Shown: positions 1 to 7,933, counted from the first letter of the stretch. The stretch is 21,375 nucleotides of DNA from Chroococcopsis sp964623815 (GCA_964623815.1 CAZUVR010000063.1:1-21375), one strand, 5' to 3'. Notes: generated by a model from the letters alone, not told the origin. Numbers and translations are program-made.

Positions 1-80
1 CGAGAGGGTGATCTGATATTTCTTCCTTCATTATATAACGGCATAGTGTTTTCCTATTTTTTAAAGTTCCAACTTCGCCA
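1..80. other. Flank left of the insertion sequence, nothing recognised
   Basis: These bases precede the left inverted repeat. No coding frame, RNA or motif can be supported in so short a piece. Confidence 0.4.
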
Positions 81-105
81 GGGTAGTGATTCGGTAGTAG
101 TGGTG
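81..105 (+). repeat. Left terminal inverted repeat of the IS1-family element
   Basis: It begins GGGTAGTGATTCGG and matches the reverse complement of 1010-1034, with three mismatches over 25 bases, all transitions. It would be bound by the transposase. Confidence 0.85.
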
Positions 106-181
106 AGCTATCTTGCTTATCTAGCCTGAGTCCTGTAAAATATTTACTAATAAAAAATAATCTTCAATAAATGTTAATAAT

Positions 182-1005
182 TTGCTTTTTATGATGGCTA
201 TTTTTATCAATATCTTCTCTTGGATAATTAAACTTTGTTTTAAGTGTGATGAAAATTTAGAATATAATCTTCTCACAAAAGTTCAAGAAACTTCACCAGT
301 TTCTTGTCCTAAGTGTGGTTCTTTCCATACTACTAAAAACGGTTTTATACATAATAATAAGCCTAAACGTCACTGTCAAGATTTTGGTCGCCAGTTGGTA
401 CTTAATCCTACTAATAAAACCGTCTCTAACGAAACTAAAAAATTAATAGGTCTACTTCTTTTAGAGAGAATTTCCCGGCAGGGTATTGCTAGAGTAACAG
501 GAGTAAGTTGGTCATGGTTACAAAATTATGTTAATAATAAATTTAGCTTAGTTCCTCGTCAGATCAAGGTTACAGAAAAACCTAAAAGCAAATTAATCAT
601 AGAATGTGATGGATTATGGTCATTTGTATTTTGTAAGAAAATCAAGGTAAATATTGGGCTAGCTATTGATAGAACTACAAAAGAAATAATTGGTTGTTAT
701 TTGGGTGATAGAAGTCGTGAATCAGCTAAAAAAGGAAAATTCTCCCAGGCTTTTATAGACAATGTGCTGTTGTTTACACAGATTTTTGGGATTCATATAA
801 GACAGTAATTCCCCGTAAACGTCATCGTGCTGTAGGTAAAGAAACTGGTCAAATTAATCATATTGAAAGATTAAATAATACTCTCCGACAAAGAATTTCT
901 AGATTGGTCAGACAGAGTCTATCGTTCTCCAAAAAAATGGATAATCATATCGGGGCTATCTGGTATTTTATACACGACTATAACGCCCAATTAGCAAAGC
1001 ATTAA
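182..1005 (+). pseudogene. IS1-family transposase, frameshifted
   Basis: The first reading frame (182-808) carries a zinc-finger-like N-terminus (C42, C45, C65), a helix-turn-helix region near residues 90-120 (ERISRQGIARVTGVS) and the first catalytic Asp in ECDGLWSFV (D143). IS1 similarity then moves to the -1 frame from about position 736 to the stop at 1003-1005. That part reads YRQCAVVYTDFWDSY (second Asp), HRAVGKETG, HIERLNNTLRQR (catalytic Glu) and NHIGAIWYFIHDYNA. The switch falls in an A-rich tract (728-739). Relative to the family pattern here (ARKLWESLP) a few bases seem lost, so I read it as an indel. The fourth zinc-finger cysteine is Phe (CQDFGRQ, usually CQDCGRQ). The start is uncertain: TTG at 182 or ATG at 191/194. 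Translation before the first Cys pair is not IS1-like. Confidence 0.85.
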
Positions 1006-1009
1006 GCCC

Positions 1010-1034
1010 CATCACTACTATCGAATCACCACCC
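1010..1034 (-). repeat. Right terminal inverted repeat of the IS1-family element
   Basis: On the minus strand it reads GGGTGGTGATTCGA and onward, paired with 81-105. The transposase stop codon (1003-1005) lies 4 bases inside it, the compact arrangement usual for insertion sequences. Confidence 0.85.
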
Positions 1035-1354
1035 CAGATTTTGATGCCAATTTTTGACAAGCGCTCTTCTACCCCCGTGAACGGTTACGAAAAAAGTTAC
1101 CATATGAACAAAATTTAAAAATAAATTTGCTATAATCACCCATGACCTATATCATGACCATTAGTTTCCAAATAAAAGTTTGATATTTAGTACCTTTTAG
1201 GTATTAACTCTCTTTATTTTTTTATTGAACATCCCTGTCTTTAGTTAATAAAAGCATTAAAGCAAGGGGCTATCTTGACTCTTACCGGTACGGAGGATAT
1301 TATTAAAATCATAACCCTGGTTTATGTAGCGTAATTTATAATTAATATTTTATT
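1035..1354. other. Intergenic region, AT-rich, no gene seen
   Basis: This stretch separates the insertion sequence from the acyltransferase gene and has no supported coding frame. It holds a small hairpin with a GT wobble (CGTGAACGGTTACG, 1076-1089) preceded by a C run, which could be a remnant of another mobile-element end. It also has a candidate extended -10 promoter at 1128-1136, a direct repeat CATGACC (1141-1147 and 1153-1159) and a palindromic TACCGGTA near 1285. None is a firm functional call. Confidence 0.5.
1128..1136 (+). promoter_or_regulatory. Candidate extended -10 promoter
   Basis: TGCTATAAT is a perfect extended -10 (TGn plus TATAAT). There is no good -35 at 16-18 bp upstream, which extended -10 promoters tolerate. 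It lies about 220 bp before the acyltransferase start, giving a long leader if used. It rests on motif match alone. Confidence 0.35.
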
Positions 1355-2374
1355 ATGAGTAGTACTTCTTCAATTAAAACAACGAAAGATTATTTTCCTA
1401 GCTTAGATGGTTGGCGCGGTATTGCCATAATATGTGTAATCCTCGCTCATTGGTTTCCTCTCGGCCCAAGTTCTTTAAAATTGAATTCTTTAGCTGGCGT
1501 TCTGGGGATGAGTATCTTTTTCTCCCTATCAGGGTTCTTGATTGCTAATTTGCTGATTAAAAACGATAATGTTCCTAATTTTTTGACACGCAGGTTTTTC
1601 AGAATTATCCCCCTCGCTTATCTTTACTTGTTGATCGTTTTACCTTTCATGAAAGCGCCGCTCCAGGCATACATACCAAACTTCTTATTCTATGCTAATC
1701 TACCACCATTTTATTTATATGATGAAGTAAATAATAGTCACTTTTGGAGTTTAGGAGTTGAAGTCCAATTTTATATAGCGGTAGCTCTTATAGTATTTTT
1801 CTTCAAAAAACGGGGATTAATTATTTTACCATTTTTAGCAATTTTTGTAACGGGTCTACGAATTTTACACGCTAAAGAAGTATCGATCGAAACTTACTTT
1901 AGAGTTGATGAAATTATTGCGGGAGCTTGTTTAGCCTTAATTTATAACTATAAAAATCATCCATTGGGAAAGTACGGCCAGAGCTTGTTTAAAATTATTA
2001 ATCCCTACATCTTGCTCCCTTTATTATTCTTGTCATCCCATGACTGGGGCGGTTATTTAAATTATGCTCGTCCTTACTTAGCGGCTTTACTAGTAGGTAG
2101 TACGCTTTATCAAGACAATACAAAATTATATAATTTTCTAACTAATGCCAAGTTAAAGTACATAGCCACTATTTCCTATGCCCTCTATGTTATTCATCCT
2201 ATCATAGCAACAGGTTGGTTAGATCCTAAAATTACTAGCAATAAACTAATTACTTATCTGGTGCAAAGACCTATTTCCTTGCTTATTTTATTAGGTCTTG
2301 CCCACCTTTCCACTTTTTACTATGAAAAATATTGGATGAGATTGGGTAAAAAATTGAGCCAGAAAGAAACGTAA
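1355..2374 (+). CDS. Membrane acyltransferase, acyltransferase-3 (OafA/YrhL) family
   Basis: This is an integral membrane protein of the acyltransferase-3 family, which moves acyl groups (often acetyl) onto extracytoplasmic sugars of O-antigen, exopolysaccharide or peptidoglycan. Family marks are the N-terminal LDGWRGIAI with R21, then H32 in VILAHWF, SIFFSLSGFLIANLL (about 53-67), RRFFRIIPLAYLYL (about 79-92), HFWSLGVEVQFYI (129-141; the usual VEEQF reads VEVQF) and the C-terminal YATISYALYVIHP-type segment near 269-281. About ten hydrophobic segments are spread along 339 residues, slightly short for the family (350-400) but intact. The start is the ATG at 1355; no clear Shine-Dalgarno precedes it. 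No polysaccharide genes are adjacent, so the substrate cannot be inferred. The gene looks more AT-rich than the glcEF genes after it. Confidence 0.88.
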   Translation: MSSTSSIKTTKDYFPSLDGWRGIAIICVILAHWFPLGPSSLKLNSLAGVLGMSIFFSLSGFLIANLLIKNDNVPNFLTRRFFRIIPLAYLYLLIVLPFMKAPLQAYIPNFLFYANLPPFYLYDEVNNSHFWSLGVEVQFYIAVALIVFFFKKRGLIILPFLAIFVTGLRILHAKEVSIETYFRVDEIIAGACLALIYNYKNHPLGKYGQSLFKIINPYILLPLLFLSSHDWGGYLNYARPYLAALLVGSTLYQDNTKLYNFLTNAKLKYIATISYALYVIHPIIATGWLDPKITSNKLITYLVQRPISLLILLGLAHLSTFYYEKYWMRLGKKLSQKET

Positions 2375-2389
2375 AGGGAAAAAATAAAT

Positions 2390-2447
2390 TCATCAAGGGG
2401 CTAGTTCGGGCTAAATTAAAGTAACCTAAAAATAAACACCTTGATGA
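2390..2447 (+). repeat. 9-bp inverted repeat spanning the glcE leader
   Basis: TCATCAAGG (2390-2398) is perfectly complementary to CCTTGATGA (2439-2447), with 40 bases between. The right arm ends one base before the glcE start codon, where a ribosome binding site would lie. A folded leader could hide the initiation region, or the arms could be a split operator. No U-run follows, so it is not a typical terminator. Confidence 0.45.
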
Positions 2448-2448
2448 T

Positions 2449-3771
2449 ATGGCAATGACCCAATCAATCCTCTCGAAACTTGAATTACTTTTAGGGGCAC
2501 AGAGCAAAATTATCCCTTGGGAAAAAGTTGATGCGATCTGGCTGGAGAAAATTAGAAAAGCGATCGGTAATAACATCAATAACACATCCCCCGTTTGCCT
2601 GGTTTTTCCCGAGACGACTAAGGACTTATCAAGCCTCGTAGGTCTATGTTATGAAAATTATTGGTCTATTTTAATTTGTGGTAGTGGCAGTAAACTTAAC
2701 TGGGGAGGCTTAGTAGATTCCCCTATTATCGTCATTAGTACAAGCGAATTAAATAAGGTTATCGACCACGCTGTAGGGGATTTAACCGTAACGGTAGAAG
2801 CAGGGCTAACCCTAAAGGATTTACAGAAATATTTAAAACCTTCCGGTCAATTCCTTCCCCTCGATTGTAGCCACGCCGATAGGGCAACCTTAGGGGGAAT
2901 AATGGCAACGGCAGACGCGGGAAGTTGGCGGCAACGCTACGGAGGGGTAAGAGATATGGTGTTAGGGTTTTCCTTCATTCGCAGCGACGGGAAACTGGCG
3001 AAAGCGGGGGGGAGAGTAGTGAAAAACGTGGCGGGGTACGACTTGATGAAGTTATTCACTGGCTCCTACGGCACCCTGGGAATAATATCGCAAATCACCT
3101 TTAGACTATATCCCCTCCTCTCCACATCGGCCACTTTACTGATTAGCGCAGATGCAGAGGCCATCGCCAAACTGAGTCAAATTATCCGCCAATCGGGATT
3201 AACCCCCACTAAAGCTGATATATTATCTCCTGCTACCGTCAGAGCCTGCGGGCTGAAACAAAATATCGGCTTAGTCCTATGTTGGGAAACGATTCCCCCC
3301 AGTATCGAACAACAGCTTGCAACGGTGCGTATTTTGGCGAAGGAGTTAAACTGTCAGATGGAGGAGTATGAGGGCGAAGAGGAGGTTAATCTATGGAGAA
3401 AATTACAAAATTTAATCGATCGATCGACACAGAATCTCGATACTTCCTGCAAAATAGGAATACAATCAGCTCATATAGTAACCCTCGTAGAGCAATTGAA
3501 CGAGATTAACGAAAATGGATTAGCCGCGATCAATCTTAGCAGTGGAGTCGGTAAGATGAGAATTGAATCTCTAGAAACCGCTACTAAATTACGTTCCATA
3601 TGTCAATCTTATGGAGGGTTCCTAACTTTATTAGACACACCCAAAGAATATCAAAATGATTATGATACTTGGGGATATACGGGTAATACAGAAGTAATAA
3701 TGCGTACCATAAAAAGTAAATTCGATCCCTATAATATATTCAATCCCCGTAAATTTATCAATAAAATTTAA
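2449..3771 (+). CDS. glcE: Glycolate dehydrogenase FAD-binding subunit GlcE
   Basis: This is a FAD-binding oxidoreductase of the VAO/GlcD-GlcE type, a subunit of the glycolate dehydrogenase complex that oxidises glycolate to glyoxylate in cyanobacterial photorespiration. The FAD-binding fold runs over about residues 45-225: FPETTKDLSSLV, the nucleotide-binding CGSGSKLNWGG (77-87), GDLTVTVEAGLTLKDLQ, ADRATLGGIMATADAG, RYGGVRDMVLGF and GGRVVKNVAGYDLMKLFTGS, close to GlcE signatures. The C-terminus keeps the family end DPYNIFNPRKF. At 440 residues it matches GlcE-type lengths and lacks the larger substrate domain of GlcD. ATG 2449 is used; a second ATG two codons on is possible. glcF follows after 4 bp, so the two are co-transcribed and probably translationally coupled. 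No glcD is in the window. Confidence 0.88.
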   Translation: MAMTQSILSKLELLLGAQSKIIPWEKVDAIWLEKIRKAIGNNINNTSPVCLVFPETTKDLSSLVGLCYENYWSILICGSGSKLNWGGLVDSPIIVISTSELNKVIDHAVGDLTVTVEAGLTLKDLQKYLKPSGQFLPLDCSHADRATLGGIMATADAGSWRQRYGGVRDMVLGFSFIRSDGKLAKAGGRVVKNVAGYDLMKLFTGSYGTLGIISQITFRLYPLLSTSATLLISADAEAIAKLSQIIRQSGLTPTKADILSPATVRACGLKQNIGLVLCWETIPPSIEQQLATVRILAKELNCQMEEYEGEEEVNLWRKLQNLIDRSTQNLDTSCKIGIQSAHIVTLVEQLNEINENGLAAINLSSGVGKMRIESLETATKLRSICQSYGGFLTLLDTPKEYQNDYDTWGYTGNTEVIMRTIKSKFDPYNIFNPRKFINKI

Positions 3772-3775
3772 ACCT

Positions 3776-5137
3776 ATGGAAGCTACCGAACACTCAATTA
3801 ATTTTCAGGAATTATTAAATCAAAAAGGTAAGGGATTCGATGCTAAAAACCCTCCCGCGCAAGAATTAATCGATAGCTGTGTTCACTGCGGTTTCTGTTT
3901 ATCTACCTGCCCGAGTTACCGGGTTATCGGCAAGGAAATGGATTCGCCCCGGGGTAGGATCTATCTGATGAACGGTATCAATAAAGGTACTGCCAATCTC
4001 GATGAAACTACTACTCAACACTTCGATAGTTGTTTGGGTTGTCTGGCTTGTGTCAGTACCTGTCCCTCGGGAGTACAGTACGATCGATTACTGAGCGCTA
4101 CCCGCCCCCAAGTAGAGCGCAATCAACCCCGCAGTTTGAAAGATAAACTGATTAGATTTCTCATCTTCAATCTTTTTCCCTATCCAGTGCGGCTAAAGTT
4201 ATTATTGCCCTTGCTCTGGCTATATCAAACTCTCGGATTACAAAAATTAGTCCAGGCATCAGGTATTTTAAAAACCTTTTTTCCCCGATTGGCAGCGATG
4301 GAATCCATCCTACCCCGTATCAGTCTCGATGCCATGTTTAAAGACTATCCCCATGTAATTCCGACGCAGGGAGAGAAACGTTATCGAGTTGGGGTAATCT
4401 TGGGTTGCGTACAGAGACTATTCTTCTCGCCGGTTAATGAGGCTACCGTAAGAGTCTTAACGGCTAACGGTTGTGAAGTGGTGATTCCTAAATCTCAGGG
4501 TTGTTGCGCCGCCCTACCCGCACATCAAGGGCAGGAAGCGCAGGCGCAGAGTTTAGCGCGACAGATGATCGAGGCCTTCGCCGATACAGATGTGGACTAT
4601 ATTATTATTAACGCCGCCGGATGCGGACACACCTTAAAAGAGTATCATCATATCCTAAAAGACGATCCCGAATATAAAGATAGGGCACAAGACTTCGTCG
4701 CTAAAGTAAAAGACGTGCAAGAGTTTCTCTGTGCCGTGGGCTTAACTTCCCCTCTCTACCCCATAACTGAGGATAAATTAACCATAGTCTATCAAGATGC
4801 TTGCCATCTTCTACACGGGCAGAAAATCAGCGTCCAACCCCGGCAGTTATTGCAACAGATCCCGAATATCCTCTTAAAAGAGCCGGTAGACTCCGCTCTC
4901 TGTTGCGGTAGCGCAGGGGTTTATAATATGTTACAACCCGATGTAGCCGAGGAATTAGGACAACAGAAGGTTAAAAATCTGATCGCTACCGGGGCTGAAA
5001 CTATCGTTTCTCCTAATCCTGGTTGTTCTCTACAGATTAAAAAACATCTTCAGCGACAAGGTAAAAATATCGATGTACTGCATCCCGTTGAGTTATTAGA
5101 TTATGCTATTCGCGGAGTGAAATTGACTCAAGCCTGA
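3776..5137 (+). CDS. glcF: Glycolate dehydrogenase iron-sulfur subunit GlcF
   Basis: This is the electron-transfer subunit of glycolate dehydrogenase, passing electrons from the flavin subunits toward the quinone pool or another acceptor. Two ferredoxin-type 4Fe-4S motifs are complete: CVHCGFCLSTCP (C35, C38, C41, C45) and CLGCLACVSTCP (C86, C89, C92, C96). Two CCG cysteine-rich domains follow: GCVQRLFF with SQGCCAALPAHQG, then DACHLLHGQ with ALCCGSAGVYNM. This order is that of GlcF and the heterodisulfide-reductase-like FeS subunits, and 453 residues is a normal GlcF length. A helical stretch near residues 120-160 (LIRFLIFNLFPYPVRL) may touch the membrane. It starts 4 bp after the glcE stop. 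LldE/LutA-like proteins share the CCG domains, but the glcE partner favours GlcF. Confidence 0.9.
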   Translation: MEATEHSINFQELLNQKGKGFDAKNPPAQELIDSCVHCGFCLSTCPSYRVIGKEMDSPRGRIYLMNGINKGTANLDETTTQHFDSCLGCLACVSTCPSGVQYDRLLSATRPQVERNQPRSLKDKLIRFLIFNLFPYPVRLKLLLPLLWLYQTLGLQKLVQASGILKTFFPRLAAMESILPRISLDAMFKDYPHVIPTQGEKRYRVGVILGCVQRLFFSPVNEATVRVLTANGCEVVIPKSQGCCAALPAHQGQEAQAQSLARQMIEAFADTDVDYIIINAAGCGHTLKEYHHILKDDPEYKDRAQDFVAKVKDVQEFLCAVGLTSPLYPITEDKLTIVYQDACHLLHGQKISVQPRQLLQQIPNILLKEPVDSALCCGSAGVYNMLQPDVAEELGQQKVKNLIATGAETIVSPNPGCSLQIKKHLQRQGKNIDVLHPVELLDYAIRGVKLTQA

Positions 5138-5524
5138 AAATAAATTGCCGATTCAGAATTAACAACTCACTTATAGAGAGAGTGATTAGTGGCGAGTGAC
5201 GAGTGACGAGTGACCAACCACTAGCTACTAGCCACTGGTCACTTCTTTGTAAAGGAGGGCATGATAAGCACATTTGGTATAGTATCATTCAGTAAATTTA
5301 CTAATTTTTTCCCTAGTTCATTTTACCCAGTAGAGATATTAATACTTAAGAAAATTCATTGAACTTTTCAATAACTATTAATTTTTTCGTTGCATATACG
5401 GAAGCAATTTTTATCGATAAGGAGTAAAAATTGAGTTATTAGCTCAAAATATTTATTGTTGCGAGGAAAAAATATCTTCAAGAATGTAAGGCTGTTGACA
5501 AACTAAACTCGCTCACATAAAAAT
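5138..5524. other. Intergenic region with repeats and small palindromes
   Basis: No gene is supported here. After glcF comes a heptamer-repeat/hairpin element (5187-5243, entered separately). Further on are several short palindromes: AGTAAATTTACT (5291-5302, perfect, followed by a T run), ATTGAA/TTCAAT around 5358-5372, TTATCGATAA (5411-5420, perfect) and TTGAG/CTCAA (5431-5447). A TTGACA hexamer at 5495-5500 is an ideal -35, but a -10 at 17-bp spacing would sit at 5518-5523, right at the start of the next gene, so its use is doubtful. Confidence 0.5.
5187..5243. repeat. Heptamer-type repeat with hairpin, downstream of glcF
   Basis: Three exact tandem copies of GAGTGAC occupy 5194-5214. The last overlaps AGTGACC (5209-5215), which pairs perfectly with GGTCACT (5237-5243); AGTGGC (5188-5193) can instead pair with GCCACT (5231-5236). 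This is the style of the short tandem repeats common between cyanobacterial genes. A stable hairpin 60-100 bases after glcF could act as a terminator or mRNA stabiliser, though only TCTTTGT follows. The minus strand has a short open frame that is an artefact of the repeat. Confidence 0.65.
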
Positions 5525-7933
5525 ATGGCAACCCCTTTAAGTCTAATACTCAATAACGACCTAGCTTCTGTCAACGATAATACATTCCTAAGTTTACTAC
5601 CTTCATTTCTTTTCAGTAATGATTCAGGTGAGGGCTTAAAAATTACAGGTCTCAGTGGAGCAGTTAATGGCTCTGTGAGATTCGATCAAAACAGAGCCAT
5701 CATCTTTACTCCTACCAATACTTTCTCACGTCTGACCAATCAAGCTAGTTTTCAGTATACAGTTACCGATATATACGGTAATACGGCTACAGCTAAAGTT
5801 TTTATCACGGTCAATTCCACTAATAGAGCGCCTAGCGTCGTTAACGATACCGCAGTAGTTGAAGTAAATGAAACTTTAAACATTGCCATATCTAAAATAT
5901 TGGCCAACGATAGAGATCCTGACGGGAATGCTTTCTCATTAATATCCGTAAATAATCCGGTCAGGGGCAGGGTAGTATTAGGTAGCAATGCCAATATTCT
6001 CTTTACTCCCGAAACGAATTATCGGGGTAGTGCCCAATTTAAATATACCGTCAGAGATTCTAGAGGCGCTACTAGTAAGGCCGCTGTACTCTTGAAGGTG
6101 GCGGCTCCTCCCGTAGCCACTGCTGATGTAGCACCAGTATTAATAAACAGATCCAGCATCATTCCCGCGTTTACCCTTCTGGCTAATGATACAGATCCGG
6201 GCAGGAACAGCCTCCGTCTGGTGGGGGTGAGTAATGCGGTCAAGGGTAGGGTACAGATTAATAGTTACGGGAACGTAGTTTTCACCCCCGAGAACAACTA
6301 CACGGGAGTTGCGGGGTTTAGTTATACCCTCCGCAATAGCCTGGGTTTGACAACAACGGGTAAGGTAACAGTGAATGTCAACCCACTGCCGACTATGGCT
6401 ATGGGAACTAACTTAGCCAGTATTAGTGATTGGTCTACCCAAATCCCCTTGATGGATGTCTTTAAATTATCCCGTTCCTGGCTTTGGAATGATACCTACA
6501 AGACGATTACCACTGACCTCGACTCGAATGGTTGGCTGATGTCAGTTCCCAGCAACGCCTCTTCTACCGCTAAACCAATGACGATAATCTTCCCCGATAT
6601 GCCCAATCGCTATCCAGGTGGTCAGTATATAGTGCTTTACGATGGGGAAGGGACTCTCAACTATACATTAGGGGCGACCAAAAACCTCGCATTATCAAGA
6701 CCAGGCAGGGATGTGATAGATGTTAATGCGTCTAACATCTGGGGTATAGGCTTAGAAGTTATCAGCACTGACCCCAATGGTACGAATAATTACATCCGCA
6801 ATATTCGTATGGTACGAGCCGCGTTAGAGAATACCTATACGAATACCAACCAGATACAGGATTTTGACCTGGACACCGCGAACCTGTTCAATCCTAACTG
6901 GATCAGTAAAATCTCCCGCTTCTCCACCGTGCGCTTTATGGATTGGATGCGTACCAATGGCAGTCAACAGGAAAATTGGAGCGATCGTCCAACTCTCACT
7001 AATGCCCGTTGGAGTACCACCAAGGGTGCCCCAGTAGAATTGATGGTGGCTCTGGCAAATCAGGGAAATTTCAATCCCTGGTTCAATATGCCTCACATGG
7101 CGACTGATGATTATGTGCGTAATTTCGCCCAATACGTTAAAGATAACCTGGAACCCGATAAGAAAGTTTATGTGGAGTACACTAACGAAGCGTGGAATAC
7201 GATGTTTTCTCAAACCAAATGGATTAACGATCGGGCCGCTCAGGAAGGGCTGACGGGAATACAGTGGTTCGCCCGACGTACAGCTCAGATAAGCAATATC
7301 TGGAAAGAAGTTTTCGGAACTGACGCGAACAGGGTAGTAGGAGTATTGGCAACCCAGGCAGCTAATTCGAATTTGGGCGTTGCCGCGATCGATTATTTGA
7401 AGAGTACAGGCAATTTCTCCGCTATCAACGCGATCGCCATCGCTCCCTATTTTGGCGAGTATCTCGGCGCTCCTCAATACGCCACACAAGTAAGAAAAAT
7501 GACCGTTAACACTATTTTTGACGAGCTAACTCAAGGGGGAGTGATTAAAAACTCCAGTGGTAGTGCTTTAGTCCCGGGGGGAGCTTTGCAGAGAACCTAT
7601 GGCTGGATGCAACGCTATGCCGATTTGGCGAGAAATAATAATTTAGAACTCCTCGCCTATGAAGGCGGTCAACATATCGTCGGTTATGGAGGGACGCAAA
7701 GTAACCAGGCTATTACGAACCTCTTTATCGCTGCCAATCGAGATCCTCGCATGGGACAGCTTTATCAAGAATACCTAGCCCGATGGAACCTACTAGGTGG
7801 GGGTTTATTTGTGCATTTTAATGACGTGGATAGTTATTCTAAATACGGTAGTTGGGGAATGATGCAAAATCTCAACGATGTTAATAATTCTAAATACACC
7901 TCCTTAATGCAGATGATTCAACCCAAGGTTTAA
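5525..7933 (+). CDS. Ig/cadherin-repeat protein with glycoside-hydrolase-like domain
   Basis: There are 802 residues in two parts. Residues 1-290 hold three tandem cadherin_5/Big-type repeats, about 95 residues each; repeats 2 and 3 keep the Ca-binding-like LANDRDPDGN and LANDTDPGRN, each followed by a GRV...FTPE.NY...F.YT pattern. Residues 300-440 look beta-rich, and 450-800 resemble a TIM-barrel hydrolase of clan GH-A. VYVEYTNEAWN has the Asn-Glu pair typical of the acid/base residue (E555), and LLAYEGGQH has a Glu suited to be the nucleophile (E713). The protein probably acts on a polysaccharide outside the cell. The N-terminus has no classical signal peptide and no C-terminal RTX nonapeptides are seen, so the export route is unclear. 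No Shine-Dalgarno precedes ATG 5525. The fold and catalytic residues are inferred from motifs; the substrate is unknown. Confidence 0.7.
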   Translation: MATPLSLILNNDLASVNDNTFLSLLPSFLFSNDSGEGLKITGLSGAVNGSVRFDQNRAIIFTPTNTFSRLTNQASFQYTVTDIYGNTATAKVFITVNSTNRAPSVVNDTAVVEVNETLNIAISKILANDRDPDGNAFSLISVNNPVRGRVVLGSNANILFTPETNYRGSAQFKYTVRDSRGATSKAAVLLKVAAPPVATADVAPVLINRSSIIPAFTLLANDTDPGRNSLRLVGVSNAVKGRVQINSYGNVVFTPENNYTGVAGFSYTLRNSLGLTTTGKVTVNVNPLPTMAMGTNLASISDWSTQIPLMDVFKLSRSWLWNDTYKTITTDLDSNGWLMSVPSNASSTAKPMTIIFPDMPNRYPGGQYIVLYDGEGTLNYTLGATKNLALSRPGRDVIDVNASNIWGIGLEVISTDPNGTNNYIRNIRMVRAALENTYTNTNQIQDFDLDTANLFNPNWISKISRFSTVRFMDWMRTNGSQQENWSDRPTLTNARWSTTKGAPVELMVALANQGNFNPWFNMPHMATDDYVRNFAQYVKDNLEPDKKVYVEYTNEAWNTMFSQTKWINDRAAQEGLTGIQWFARRTAQISNIWKEVFGTDANRVVGVLATQAANSNLGVAAIDYLKSTGNFSAINAIAIAPYFGEYLGAPQYATQVRKMTVNTIFDELTQGGVIKNSSGSALVPGGALQRTYGWMQRYADLARNNNLELLAYEGGQHIVGYGGTQSNQAITNLFIAANRDPRMGQLYQEYLARWNLLGGGLFVHFNDVDSYSKYGSWGMMQNLNDVNNSKYTSLMQMIQPKV

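Larger units (their letters stand above)
81..1034 (+). mobile_element. IS1-family insertion sequence, apparently decayed
   Basis: The element is bounded by imperfect terminal inverted repeats: 81-105 matches the reverse complement of 1010-1034 at 22 of 25 positions. Between them lies one transposase gene that reads as IS1 family but needs a frameshift (182-1005). The length, about 954 bp, is longer than classical IS1 (about 770 bp); a 40-residue N-terminal extension of the transposase accounts for part of this. I see no target-site duplication: the 8-10 bases before 81 and after 1034 do not match. Together with the frameshift this suggests an old, immobile copy. Exact ends may be off by 1-3 bases. 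Confidence 0.85.

Noticed and set aside
71..1044. Target-site duplication around the insertion sequence
   Set aside because: Bases 71-80 and 1035-1044 share no 8-10 bp repeat, even when the ends are shifted by a few bases.
5187..5243. CRISPR array
   Set aside because: The repeats are 7 bp, directly tandem and without spacers; no cas genes are present.
5106..5288. Minus-strand frame of 60 codons after glcF
   Set aside because: Its peptide (WLVASGWSLVTRHSPL) is the translation of the heptamer repeat, a known kind of false gene in cyanobacterial genomes.
5495..5523. Sigma-70 promoter for the hydrolase-like gene
   Set aside because: The TTGACA -35 is perfect, but the matching -10 would lie directly before the ATG, so transcription would start inside the coding region.
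6824..7489. Open frame of 221 codons on the minus strand inside the hydrolase-like gene
   Set aside because: It lies fully antisense to a well-supported coding frame, has no recognisable domain and no ribosome binding context. It is a shadow frame.
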